Origin: Marivita sp965656765
Lineage (GTDB): Bacteria > Pseudomonadota > Alphaproteobacteria > Rhodobacterales > Rhodobacteraceae
Reading direction: 5' to 3'
NCBI RefSeq assembly: GCF_965656765.1
Contig: NZ_CBFHLV010000030.1
Coordinates: forward strand, 1-34,209
DNA length: 34,209 nt
Part shown: piece by piece, positions 1-7,654 of the stretch
Numbering within the stretch: the stretch's first letter is position 1
Layout of the letters: each line of letters opens with the position of its first letter
Notes under the pieces: model-generated
The model's database searches: none
What the model saw: only the letters and a program-made list of their open reading frames with translations
What the model was told of the DNA's origin: nothing
Translations under genes and position numbers: made by a program

Positions 1-1618
1 CCTCGGGCGCCCGCAGATCGTCGGCTAACGCCGCACCGAGGGCTTTTTCAAAGCCTTGTTCGACTTGCAAACGGTCTAGAATTTGGCCGCCTTCGGCTGT
101 ATCCCGATCAAGCAGGCGGGCTAAAGCGGTGGTCTCCGCGCTCAACGCACTCATTTCGCCCTCAGCTTCCGAGCGTTCTGCCCGGGCATCTGCCTCTCGT
201 GATTGAGTTTCGGCTCGGGCCGCTTCCGCTTCGGTCAGCACTTGGTCGGCACGTTCGGCCAGGTCGCGCGCAGCCGTTTGTTCGGTATCTGCAATGACCG
301 CTGTTTCCTTTGCGTCGGTCAACGCCTGTTTGGCAGCAACCATCGCATCGCGTGCACGGGTGGTGTCGGCTTCATTTCGATCCAGCGTTTTTTGGCTGTC
401 CGACAAAAGGCGATGGGCTGATTGGTGGCGAGCGGCCAAACGGGCCACGTCTTCGGTTTTCTGGCTCAAGTCTGCTTCGCGCGCTTGCAGTACCGCCCCG
501 GCCTCGCGTGCGGCTTCGATGGCCGCCGCTAGCTTGTCGTCGTGCCCTTCAGTCGCCTTGGCCAGTTCCCGTGCTTCCCATTCAAGCTGTTGGATGGTTT
601 CGCCCGCGTCGCGGTTCAAACCACTTTCTCGCTCCATATCCTTGGACATTTGGTCGATGCGGCGGGTCAAGGTTTGAATAGACTCTTCGGCGCGGCGTTC
701 CTGTTCGGACAGTGTGTCCCGCTGAAGCGTCAGTCGCTGCACAATGGCGGCAGCAATGGCAGCCTCTTCGCGCAACGGGGGCAGTGTGGCGTCAGCATGT
801 TCTCTGGCTTTGGTCGCCTCACGCGCGGTTGTTTCCGCCTTTGCGGCATCGGTTGTACGTTCGCGCAGTTGTGCGTCGGCCTCTGCGCGGGCGACATCAG
901 CGTCCTTCCAGCGACGATAAAGCAATAGTCCTTCGGCATGTCGCAGGTCTTCGCCGATGGCCCGGTAGCGGGCGGCTTGACGTGCCTGCCGCGCCAGTTG
1001 GGAAAGTTGCGCGGCCAGCTGTTCTATCACGTCATCGACCCGCAACAGGTTCGCTTCGGTGTTCTTAAGCTTTAGCTCGGCCTCGTGGCGACGCTGATAA
1101 AGGCCTGAGATGCCGGCCGCCTCTTCAAGGATGCGGCGACGGTTCTTTGGTTTGGCATTGATCAATTCACTGATCTGTCCCTGTCGCACCAACGCAGGGG
1201 AATGCGATCCGGTGGATGCATCGGCAAACAGCATCTGGACATCCCGGGCGCGCACGTCTTTGCCGTTGGCCTTGTAGGCGCTGCCCACGTCGCGGGTGAT
1301 GCGGCGTACGATGTCGAGCTGGTCTTGATCGTTGAACCCTGCCGGCGCCAACCTGTCAGAATTGTCGATCTGGATCGAAACTTCGGCAAAGTTGCGGGCA
1401 GGGCGGGTGGCGGCCCCGGCAAAGATCACATCTTCCATGCCGCCACCGCGCATTGCGGTTGGGCGGTTTTCGCCCATTACCCAACGCAACGCCTCGAGCA
1501 GGTTTGATTTTCCACATCCGTTCGGCCCCACAACGCCAGTCAGGCCATCGGCGATAACTAGGTCGGTTGGGTCAACGAAGCTTTTGAAGCCCGTCAGACG
1601 GAGTTTGGAAAAACGCAC
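1..1618 (-). CDS. smc: Chromosome segregation ATPase SMC, N-terminal part (cut by window edge)
   Basis: SMC is the ATPase core of condensin, which compacts and separates chromosomes. The visible part is about 539 residues from a GTG start at 1618. It opens with the SMC head (MRFSKLRLTGFKSF), has Walker A GPNGCGKSN at residues 31-39, continues with the Q-loop side of the head (LVRQGQISELINAKP, then RRRILEEAAGISGLY), and then becomes a long Ala/Glu/Gln/Arg-rich coiled coil. The last visible residues (QGFEKALGAALADDLRAPE) look like the entry into the SMC hinge, so the second coiled coil and the signature/Walker B head half lie outside the window. No ATG competes with the GTG, which starts exactly at the conserved N-terminus. 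The gene runs away from the divergent membrane-protein gene at 1858. Identification is secure. Confidence 0.95.
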   Translation of the reverse strand, partial: MRFSKLRLTGFKSFVDPTDLVIADGLTGVVGPNGCGKSNLLEALRWVMGENRPTAMRGGGMEDVIFAGAATRPARNFAEVSIQIDNSDRLAPAGFNDQDQLDIVRRITRDVGSAYKANGKDVRARDVQMLFADASTGSHSPALVRQGQISELINAKPKNRRRILEEAAGISGLYQRRHEAELKLKNTEANLLRVDDVIEQLAAQLSQLARQARQAARYRAIGEDLRHAEGLLLYRRWKDADVARAEADAQLRERTTDAAKAETTAREATKAREHADATLPPLREEAAIAAAIVQRLTLQRDTLSEQERRAEESIQTLTRRIDQMSKDMERESGLNRDAGETIQQLEWEARELAKATEGHDDKLAAAIEAAREAGAVLQAREADLSQKTEDVARLAARHQSAHRLLSDSQKTLDRNEADTTRARDAMVAAKQALTDAKETAVIADTEQTAARDLAERADQVLTEAEAARAETQSREADARAERSEAEGEMSALSAETTALARLLDRDTAEGGQILDRLQVEQGFEKALGAALADDLRAPE

Positions 1619-1772
1619 TTTGCAAGCCTGCCTGATTCCTGTGTTGGGGGGCAGTGTGTCGCGGGCGTTGCGCCTGAGTCAACGGTTTGGTTCCGCATGT
1701 GGTTGCCATGGGGGCTTTATCCACAAGATATTGGGTTGAGGGCTGGGGGCTGGTTCCACAAAGTGACTGTAT

Positions 1773-1801
1773 TTGACGTTTGAACTTCTAAGAGATCTTT
1801 A
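1773..1801 (+). promoter_or_regulatory. Candidate promoter for the TsoY-like gene
   Basis: TTGACG at 1773-1778 is a good -35 hexamer; 17 bases later lies TCTTTA (1796-1801), a weak -10. The two ATTC-N8-GAAT boxes begin immediately downstream, the position expected for a repressor that blocks transcription. The -35 is seen directly; the -10 assignment is uncertain. Confidence 0.35.
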
Positions 1802-1843
1802 CATTCCAAAAATAGAATGTAAATATATTCGGAAATTGGAATA
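1801..1843 (+). promoter_or_regulatory. Two tandem SqrR/BigR-like operator boxes
   Basis: Two inverted repeats of identical architecture lie between the -35 element and the start codon. Box 1 is ATTC (1803-1806), 8 bases, GAAT (1815-1818), extended to ACATTC/GAATGT. Box 2 is ATTC (1827-1830), 8 bases, GAAT (1839-1842), extended to TATTC/GAATA. Their centres are 24 bp apart. ATTC-N8-GAAT is the motif I recall for the ArsR-family persulfide sensor SqrR of Rhodobacter and its BigR/YgaV relatives, which repress sulfide-detoxification genes until reactive sulfur is present. The geometry is seen directly; the assignment to SqrR/BigR is by motif memory, since no regulator gene is in the window. Confidence 0.6.
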
Positions 1844-1857
1844 CAAGGAGACTCGCC

Positions 1858-3075
1858 GTGGACCGTTCCGCCACCAGACCCGCAGATAGCTATTCGCCGA
1901 TATACTTCCTTGCTTCGCTTGGGGCCGGAGGGATCGCAGTGACGTTTTTCATGTTCCTGATGTTCTGGGTGCCGCACCCGAACCAACCTGTTCCGGTGTT
2001 TGAAGACATCGCAGCCGCCTTTGCAAATGGCAGTTTGCAGTTGCAAACTGGCATTGCGGTTGCCCTAACTGGGATTGCCGTCTTTGCGTTTCTCAACATC
2101 AAATCGCTGATCTGGAATCTGCAGTCGTTTTCGACTTTCAAGAAAACCGATGCTTATACGAAACTGCGTGCCACCAACGCCGAAGCTACGTTGCTGGCGA
2201 TGCCACTGGCGCTTGCCATGAGTGTAAACGCCATGTTCATCGTTGGACTGGTTTTTGTCCCGCAGCTTTGGAGCGTGGTTGAATATCTGTTCCCACTTGC
2301 CTTGATCGCATTTGCGGCGATTGGTGTGCTGGCTTTTCGCATGATGGGGGCGTTCCTGGGCCGTGTTCTTTCCAAAGGCGGGGTCTTTGATGTTACGGCG
2401 CATAACTCGTTCGCCCAACTGCTGCCGGCATTCAGTATCGCAATGATCGGTGTCGGATTTGCAGCCCCTGCGGCCATGAGCACATCGGCCACCACTGTTG
2501 GCGTCGCACTGATGCTTTCTACCTTCTTTGGGGTGGCAGCAATCCTCTACACCGTAATCGCAGCGACGACTGCGTTCGCGTCGATGCTGCAGCATGGCAC
2601 CGCGCGCGAATCTGGTCCAACGCTGATGATCATCGTGCCGATCATGACTGTTCTGGGAATTCTGTTCCTCCGTCAAAGCCACGGTCTGCATGTTGCATTC
2701 GAAACGCACGCTCAACCAGGTGAGACGATGATCTTTCTTGCGCGGCTTTTGTCGGTTCAGGTTGTGTTCCTGATGTTGGGCGCGGTTGTCATGATGCGTC
2801 AGGGCTATTTCAGCGATTATGTCGTGGGCACCCAAACATCGCCCGGGTCCTATGCACTGGTCTGCCCGGCAGTGGCGTTGTCAGTGATGCTGCACTTCTT
2901 CGTAAACAAGGGGCTGGTCGGTGCCGGTGCGATCGACAAATTCGGTATCGCTTATTGGGGGATCACCGGACTCGCTATCGCGGCACAGATTGTTGCTATC
3001 GCGTTGGTGCTGCGACTGAACCGCCAGCATTTCTCAAGCCGCCTCACAGAAACGGTTGCAGTGCCTGCGGAATGA
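1858..3075 (+). CDS. Polytopic inner-membrane protein, TDT/TsoY-like
   Basis: This 405-aa protein has about ten hydrophobic segments and no signal peptide. Short loops such as SFSTFKKTDAYTKLRATNAE and a late motif SPGSYALVCPAVALS recall the tellurite-resistance/dicarboxylate (TDT, TehA-like) transporter superfamily. It may correspond to the family annotated as TsoY (seleno)protein, in which some members carry selenocysteine. Its only cysteine is C336 in that late motif. The GTG start at 1858 is set by a strong AAGGAG (1845-1850) seven bases upstream. It stands alone, divergent from smc, with a double SqrR/BigR-type operator in front and a clear terminator behind, which suggests expression induced by reactive sulfur. 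That it is a multi-pass membrane protein is certain; family and substrate are tentative. Confidence 0.7.
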   Translation: MDRSATRPADSYSPIYFLASLGAGGIAVTFFMFLMFWVPHPNQPVPVFEDIAAAFANGSLQLQTGIAVALTGIAVFAFLNIKSLIWNLQSFSTFKKTDAYTKLRATNAEATLLAMPLALAMSVNAMFIVGLVFVPQLWSVVEYLFPLALIAFAAIGVLAFRMMGAFLGRVLSKGGVFDVTAHNSFAQLLPAFSIAMIGVGFAAPAAMSTSATTVGVALMLSTFFGVAAILYTVIAATTAFASMLQHGTARESGPTLMIIVPIMTVLGILFLRQSHGLHVAFETHAQPGETMIFLARLLSVQVVFLMLGAVVMMRQGYFSDYVVGTQTSPGSYALVCPAVALSVMLHFFVNKGLVGAGAIDKFGIAYWGITGLAIAAQIVAIALVLRLNRQHFSSRLTETVAVPAE

Positions 3076-3106
3076 TCGCGCGTTGGATCAATTAATCGAC
3101 TAAGGC

Positions 3107-3134
3107 AAAGCCCGGATCAGATGGTCCGGGCTTT
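3107..3134 (+). terminator. Intrinsic terminator after the TsoY-like gene
   Basis: A perfect 10-bp stem, AAAGCCCGGA (3107-3116) pairing with TCCGGGCTTT (3125-3134), encloses an 8-base loop. A/T-rich ends on both sides allow it to act from both directions; it lies between this gene and the convergent 65-aa gene. Confidence 0.8.
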
Positions 3135-3195
3135 CCAATTACGAACAAAGACTTTGTGGCAAAGTTTCATGTTTCCGCAGGTGCCCAGCCGCACA

Positions 3196-3393
3196 TCATT
3201 TCCGGCTAAGCCAGAGTTTGCGTGCGGCCCATGCCGCGGTGCCGCCAAAAAACAGCCCGGCGATCCCGACTACTTCAACCAGCGCGGCTGAGTTGGAGAT
3301 ACCCCGAACCATCACAGCAACGACAAGCAAGGCGAGCCCGGCAAGGCTGAACAGCAGACGAAACCAAAGTTCGTTTCGCGTGGGCTCTGTCAT
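3196..3393 (-). CDS. Small two-TM membrane protein downstream of mipZ
   Basis: This 65-aa protein has two hydrophobic segments (about residues 9-29 and 37-56) and a basic C-terminal end (ARKLWLSRK). I do not recognise a family. Its ATG directly abuts the TAA of mipZ (TAAATG), so the two are translated from one message and it probably depends on reinitiation. The coupling suggests a role at the membrane linked to division-site placement, but that is inference from position only. Being close to a terminator shared with the convergent gene, it is the last gene of the unit. Confidence 0.7.
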   Translation of the reverse strand: MTEPTRNELWFRLLFSLAGLALLVVAVMVRGISNSAALVEVVGIAGLFFGGTAAWAARKLWLSRK

Positions 3394-4203
3394 TTAGAAC
3401 GTAACGGTTACGCCAGGCAGGTTTAGCGCCTTGATCAAGTCGCGCAATTCCTGCCGTGCTGCGATGTTCGAGATATTGAGCTGTTTGACACCCATGTCCT
3501 TGAGATCAAGCAGCGTCATACCACGCGGGAAAAGTTCGCGGAAAATCACGCGTTCATTGAAACCAGGTGCCACGCGAAAGCCAATACGTTTTGAAAGGCG
3601 GTCTAAGGCCTTTTCCATCTTGGCCTTGTTGACCATCTGCTGCGCGCCAAGACGGTTGCGCAAGACTACCCAGTCGATAGGCGGAAGGCCGGCTTGCGCA
3701 CGTAGTTGACGGGCGTTCCAGACCATTTCGGAATAAACCGACGGACCTTCAATCTTTTCACCATTGGAATCGGTATGAGCCAGCAGATCGAAATCGACAA
3801 AACTGTCGTTGAGCGGTGTGATCAGCGTATCGGCCAGCGAATGCGCAACCTGACTCAAACGGGTGTGTGATCCGGGGCAGTCGATCAGGATGAAATCGCT
3901 GCCGGGTTCGAGTTCGGCAACTGCGGCCGAAAGACGGTGATCATAGATATTTTCGCCTGCTTGCAGGCTGTCGGGGTCAATCTCAGGAAGTTCCAGATAG
4001 CGCGGGGTCGGCAATTCAAGGCCGGTACTCTCCAGCTCTTTCATGCGGTTGGTGACATAGCGGCCCATCGTCTTTTGACGAAGATCGAGGTCCAACGTCC
4101 CAATCTTGTGACCCATGCGTGCAAGGGCTGTCGCAACGTGCATCGACACGGTGGATTTGCCCGCACCGCCCTTTTCGTTTCCGACAACAATGATGTGTGC
4201 CAT
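3394..4203 (-). CDS. mipZ: Division-plane positioning ATPase MipZ
   Basis: MipZ is a ParA/MinD-superfamily ATPase of alphaproteobacteria. It forms a gradient from ParB at the origins and inhibits FtsZ assembly near the poles, so that the Z-ring forms at midcell. The protein is 269 aa. It has the deviant Walker A NEKGGAGKST (residues 9-18), the motif DLDLRQKTMGRYV, Walker B FILIDCPG, and the family-typical SLADTLITPLNDSFVDFDLL and DWVVLRNRLGAQ. I chose the ATG at 4203 (MAHIIVVGNEKGG) because it begins at the conserved N-terminus; an upstream in-frame start would add 37 residues with no resemblance to the family. Gene 3' end abuts the 65-aa membrane protein. The upstream neighbour on the same strand is a zinc-ribbon protein, 114 bp away. 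Confidence 0.95.
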   Translation of the reverse strand: MAHIIVVGNEKGGAGKSTVSMHVATALARMGHKIGTLDLDLRQKTMGRYVTNRMKELESTGLELPTPRYLELPEIDPDSLQAGENIYDHRLSAAVAELEPGSDFILIDCPGSHTRLSQVAHSLADTLITPLNDSFVDFDLLAHTDSNGEKIEGPSVYSEMVWNARQLRAQAGLPPIDWVVLRNRLGAQQMVNKAKMEKALDRLSKRIGFRVAPGFNERVIFRELFPRGMTLLDLKDMGVKQLNISNIAARQELRDLIKALNLPGVTVTF

Positions 4204-4317
4204 GCGTCTGCTCTCAAGTGCTTTGGCCAAGCTATGCGCATAGATGCGGCGGGTTGCAACGTGAGAAGCGGGATTGCGGAAAATCCGTTGGGGAACGGTG
4301 CAGGGGCGACTCACATT

Positions 4318-5364
4318 TTATAAGATGCCAGTCGCCCCCCAAACCAAACCCAATGCCATTACCAGCGTGGTCAAAATCGCGGAATAACCCGCGAGCTTCC
4401 AAGGGCAGAATGGGCGTTCGCCAAAAGTGCGGCCGTCTATTCCAGAGACAACGACCTTCTTGGGTTTGTCGCGATAGCTGTAGTGCAAAATCCAAACCGG
4501 GAGCAGGATACGCCGGTAGTGGATACCAGTTGTATCAGTTCGGTACCTGTCTACTTGAGTGTTCCGCTTACCAACGCGTTTCCTGATCTTGTTGCGGATC
4601 AAGAGATCCTTGTCTTGCGCATTGAGCCGCAGCCCTTTGCGTACTGGCATGGTGTGCCGTTCTGCTGCAAATCCGGCGAGGTATCCCGCACGGTACGGAC
4701 GTAGGTATTCAGGGCGGAAATCATGCAGAATACCATCGCGGATGAGGGGCGTGACATGGTCTGACGCAGGCACCAAAAGGTCGTCGAAATAAACATCCAT
4801 CTTTCCAGACACGTGATGCCTGCGTCGGTTGTCGCCAGAGCCAGTCGTATAAGACGCCCAATACTCGATCGCTTCTCGGGAGTCGAATGTCCAAAACGGG
4901 GCGTAAATGTTGGCAACGCGCCCCTCTGCGGCAAAGCTAGCCAGATCGTTCGGCGCAGCAAAGCGGCGGCTGACCCAGTCAGTAATGCGATTTGTGGCGT
5001 ATTTTTGGTCAACCCTGAAGGGCACCAGCGCCATGGTTGCATAAGCCTTATCTTCGATCCCTAACACGACTGATCCGTTGCAGTAGGGACAGTTCTCGGA
5101 CAGTGCAGGGCCGGTAAAGATCACCCCGCCGCCGCAGGTCTCACATTGGTGGACTTGGTCACCTTGCAGGCCCGGCGGTTCAGCCATCGGCGCGTTTGGA
5201 TTGAACGGAAACTCTGTGGCGGCCTTGTGATCGTCATCTGTTGCCAAGGGCCAGAGCGACCCACAACTCTTGCACAGTAGGTCCTGTTGTGCAGGATCAA
5301 AGGCGCATTGTCCGCCGCAGCTTTGGCATTGGATTTCCGACTGGTGGACTGCGTTTATCTGCAT
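4318..5364 (-). CDS. Zinc-ribbon membrane-anchored protein of unknown function
   Basis: This 348-aa protein begins with two zinc ribbons: C13xxC16...C31xxC34 and C74xxC77...C92xxC95. A soluble region with conserved-looking aromatic patches follows (VPFRVDQKYATN, IYAPFWTFDS), then a basic stretch, and one C-terminal transmembrane segment (about 325-345). Related proteins are often annotated loosely as primosomal protein N' or TFIIB-type zinc finger proteins; there is no helicase motif here, so that name should not be used. The ATG at 5364 overlaps the TGA of the upstream gene (TGATG), which favours this start over one 18 codons further up. Coupled with the small two-TM protein and lying upstream of mipZ. 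No function can be assigned. Confidence 0.75.
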   Translation of the reverse strand: MQINAVHQSEIQCQSCGGQCAFDPAQQDLLCKSCGSLWPLATDDDHKAATEFPFNPNAPMAEPPGLQGDQVHQCETCGGGVIFTGPALSENCPYCNGSVVLGIEDKAYATMALVPFRVDQKYATNRITDWVSRRFAAPNDLASFAAEGRVANIYAPFWTFDSREAIEYWASYTTGSGDNRRRHHVSGKMDVYFDDLLVPASDHVTPLIRDGILHDFRPEYLRPYRAGYLAGFAAERHTMPVRKGLRLNAQDKDLLIRNKIRKRVGKRNTQVDRYRTDTTGIHYRRILLPVWILHYSYRDKPKKVVVSGIDGRTFGERPFCPWKLAGYSAILTTLVMALGLVWGATGIL

Positions 5365-5669
5365 CAATCCGACCCCAGTGCTGCCATGATTTCCAGCAGG
5401 ATCCGTAATCTGAGCCAAGATCTGTCCAGCGCGCCCTCAAGGTCGCCGCTGACATGCCAGTCTCCTATAATGGTGGCCAGAAACCATGTGACAAGCAGCC
5501 AAAACACAACCAGCGTCCAACCAGAGATCGACCTTATCCAGCCCGCGGATCCCTGCTTCAACTCATGTTTTGCTTCGTAGATGGTGATGATCTTCACCAC
5601 ATTCACCATCCCGATGGCGGTTGAGGCGGCGAACAGAAGAACAGCAGCGATTAACGGCGACACATCCAA
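5364..5669 (-). CDS. Small two-TM protein coupled to the zinc-ribbon protein
   Basis: A protein of about 101 aa with two hydrophobic helices (about residues 5-25 and 47-68) joined by a short charged loop (TIYEAKHELKQG), and a charged C-terminal tail. I do not recognise the family. There is no in-frame ATG at the N-terminus. I chose the TTG at 5669 because GGAAGG lies nine bases upstream; GTG at 5663 and TTG at 5729 are alternatives. Its stop overlaps the next start (TGATG), so it and the zinc-ribbon membrane protein are probably made together and may form a complex. Existence is likely, start uncertain. Confidence 0.6.
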   Translation of the reverse strand: MDVSPLIAAVLLFAASTAIGMVNVVKIITIYEAKHELKQGSAGWIRSISGWTLVVFWLLVTWFLATIIGDWHVSGDLEGALDRSWLRLRILLEIMAALGSD

Positions 5670-5784
5670 CGCGGTTTTCCTTCCATCAGGTTCGAATGAG
5701 CGTTCATTACAGCCTAGAGAAGGGAACAACGGGTCGGAAGGATAGACTTGCTAAGTCGGGTCTATGAAAGGTGTTGCAAAAACG

Positions 5785-5813
5785 AAAAAAGCCGCCCTTT
5801 GACGGGCGGCTTT
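5785..5813 (-). terminator. Intrinsic terminator after rpmE
   Basis: On the minus strand GCCGCCC (complement of 5804-5810) pairs with GGGCGGC (complement of 5791-5797), extended by three A-T pairs, and is followed by a run of T. It lies 23 bases beyond the rpmE stop and ends the rplS-rpmE transcript. Confidence 0.88.
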
Positions 5814-5835
5814 GGCATGTTCGACAGGCATTGGC

Positions 5836-6057
5836 TTAGAAGCCCAGGCCTTCGTACTTTTTCTTGAACTTGGAAACGCGACCGCCAGCATCCAACAGAC
5901 GCGAGCTACCGCCGGTCCAAGCTGGGTGTACTGTCGGGTCAATGTCGAGCGACAGCGTGTCGCCTTCTTTGCCCCAGCAGGAGCGCATTTCAAGCATCGT
6001 ACCATCGGTCATCTTGACGTTGATGGTGTGGTATTCGGGATGGATATCTTTTTTCAT
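5836..6057 (-). CDS. rpmE: 50S ribosomal protein L31 (zinc-less form)
   Basis: This 73-aa protein starts MKKDIHPEYHTINVKM and contains HPAWTG and DAGGRVSKFKKKY, the L31 signature. L31 bridges the two ribosomal subunits. The zinc-ligand CxxC pairs of the C+ form are missing; only one Cys (SCWGK) remains, so this is a C-minus form that does not bind zinc through the usual four ligands. It follows rplS by 11 bases and ends in a strong terminator. Confidence 0.95.
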   Translation of the reverse strand: MKKDIHPEYHTINVKMTDGTMLEMRSCWGKEGDTLSLDIDPTVHPAWTGGSSRLLDAGGRVSKFKKKYEGLGF

Positions 6058-6068
6058 CTCGGCAATCC

Positions 6069-6452
6069 TTACGCGTCTGCGCCCTTGAGGGGCTTGTAAG
6101 TGGTGTCTTCCGCGATACGGGCAGATTTGCCGCGACGCGAGCGGAGGTAGTACAGCTTGGCGCGACGAACGCGGCCACGACGAACAACCTCGATGCTGTC
6201 GATGTTGGTCGAATAAAGCGGGAATACACGTTCCACGCCTTCACCGAACGAAATCTTGCGAACTGTGAACGAACCGGCAATACCAGCACCCTGCCGGCGG
6301 CTGATGCAGACGCCTTCGTAGTTCTGGACACGGGTACGGGTGCCTTCTGTCACTTTGTAGCCGACACGGATTGTGTCGCCGGCTTTGAAATCGGGAATTG
6401 TCTTCCCAAGGGCGGCGATTTGTTCCGCCTCCAACTGAGCGATCAAGTCCAT
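6069..6452 (-). CDS. rplS: 50S ribosomal protein L19
   Basis: This 127-aa protein has the complete L19 fold: DTIRVGYKVTEGTRTRVQ, the conserved EGVCISRRQGAGI, SFTVRKISFGEGVERVFPLYS and RRGRVRRAKLYYLR. It contributes to the subunit interface. The C-terminus has a short extension (IAEDTTYKPLKGADA). The start at 6452 is preceded by AGGAGA. It is separated from trmD by 327 bp that contain several hairpins, suggesting its own promoter or leader control. It is cotranscribed with rpmE. Confidence 0.97.
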   Translation of the reverse strand: MDLIAQLEAEQIAALGKTIPDFKAGDTIRVGYKVTEGTRTRVQNYEGVCISRRQGAGIAGSFTVRKISFGEGVERVFPLYSTNIDSIEVVRRGRVRRAKLYYLRSRRGKSARIAEDTTYKPLKGADA

Positions 6453-6779
6453 CGCTTCTCTCCTAAATGCTTGCGGTTGCTCCGCAAAGGTGTGCGCGTC
6501 CTCAGAGCTCTTGGTCTTCGTCCGGGTCCGCCTTTTCCAAGTATCGGGGCGCCCGCCAGAGTTCAGGTCGTCATTGTCTTTTCATATCCGGAATGGGTGC
6601 AGTTCGGCCAAGTGCGAAGAACACACGGAATCACCGCACCGGGCTTACACCCGGAACATGCGCCGTAAACCAGAAGCCGCTCGGCAAATCAAGGGTCGTT
6701 TGCTGCTCTGTGTTACGTTCGCCGACACGGTGTGAGCGGCGCGCATGTTGGCTCAGGTGAACTGCATCGTCACCGGTTT
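6453..6779 (-). other. 327-bp gene-free stretch: trmD 3' end and rplS leader
   Basis: No convincing ORF is present. Read on the minus strand it holds three small hairpins. GGTGA/TCACC spans 6756-6774 just after trmD. A 5-bp CCGGG/CCCGG stem spans 6639-6654. TTGCGG/CCGCAA with a 5-base loop spans 6471-6487, immediately before the rplS ribosome-binding site. I cannot match it to a known ribosomal-protein leader. It may be an untranslated leader that regulates rplS-rpmE, or it may contain a small RNA. Confidence 0.4.
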
Positions 6780-7595
6780 TCATTCGCTTTGGTTGCGCTT
6801 GGCCTCGAATGCCGCCCAAAGATCGGTGCGCCTTTCGCGGGTCAGCGCCTCGGACTGTGCTTTTCGCCATTTGGCGATTTCGCCGTGATGCCCTGACATT
6901 AAAACCGGAGGGATCGCCATGCCACGCCAATCTGCGGGACGAGTGTATTGCGGATGCTCTAGCAGACCGTCGGAAAAGCTCTCGTCTTCGGTCGAGGCTT
7001 CATTCCCCAGCACCCCTGGTAACAGACGCACGGTGGCATCAATAAGCGCTTGCGCTGCGATCTCGCCTCCGGTCAGGACAAAGTCGCCAAGGCTCACCTC
7101 GATGATGCGGTAATGGTCGATGACCCGCTGGTCGAGCCCTTCAAAGCGCCCACAGATCAGGCTGGCACCGGGGCCTTTGGCAAGGCTTTGCGCCATCGAT
7201 TGAGTCAATGGACGACCGCGCGGGCTGAGATAGATCAACGGCGCGGCTGCTGGTATCCGCTTGCGAGCATGATCAATGGCAGAGGCCATAATGTCAGGCC
7301 TAAGCACCATGCCTGCACCACCTCCGGCCGGAGTGTCGTCGACATTGCGGTGCTTGCCTTCACCGAATTGGCGAAGCGCGATGGTTTCAAGCTGCCACAA
7401 CCCGTCTTTCAGGGCGCGCCCAGTGAGGGATTGACCCAGTAGGCCGGGAAATGCATCGGGTAGCAACGTGATCACTTGTGCTTTCCAAACCCGTTCGAGG
7501 TCTGGAGACTGTTCCATCAACTCGCGCGGCTGGAGCGTGGGGCGAATTGCCTTGCGACCATGCGATTTTTGCGGTGGTGTCTTGGGGTCGTCCAT
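6780..7595 (-). CDS. trmD: tRNA (guanine-37-N1)-methyltransferase
   Basis: TrmD makes m1G37 in tRNAs reading CNN codons and so prevents +1 frameshifting. The 271-aa protein has the SPOUT-family trefoil-knot motifs: PAGGGAGMVLRPD, LIYLSPRGRPL, LICGRFEGLDQRV, and EVSLGDFVLTGGEIAA, followed by LLPGVLGNEASTEDESF and LEHPQYTRP. Compared with the usual start (V/W-x-(A/G)-x-(I/V)-x-(T/S)-L-F/L-P), it carries about 37 extra N-terminal residues, rich in Pro, Lys and Arg. The start at 7595 has AAAGG at good distance; M27 is an alternative. It lies downstream of a small hypothetical gene and the sulfotransferase, in the order rimM-x-x-trmD. Confidence 0.96.
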   Translation of the reverse strand: MDDPKTPPQKSHGRKAIRPTLQPRELMEQSPDLERVWKAQVITLLPDAFPGLLGQSLTGRALKDGLWQLETIALRQFGEGKHRNVDDTPAGGGAGMVLRPDIMASAIDHARKRIPAAAPLIYLSPRGRPLTQSMAQSLAKGPGASLICGRFEGLDQRVIDHYRIIEVSLGDFVLTGGEIAAQALIDATVRLLPGVLGNEASTEDESFSDGLLEHPQYTRPADWRGMAIPPVLMSGHHGEIAKWRKAQSEALTRERRTDLWAAFEAKRNQSE

Positions 7596-7654
7596 CGGTA
7601 CTGCCTTTCGGTGACGACGATGGCTTATTCTCTTGTGGCTAGAATTGCTACAGG

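Noticed and set aside
2065..2835. 256-codon open frame antisense to the TsoY-like gene
   Set aside because: The product is highly basic and His/Arg/Gln-rich, as expected from the complement of a transmembrane protein gene; no supporting signals.
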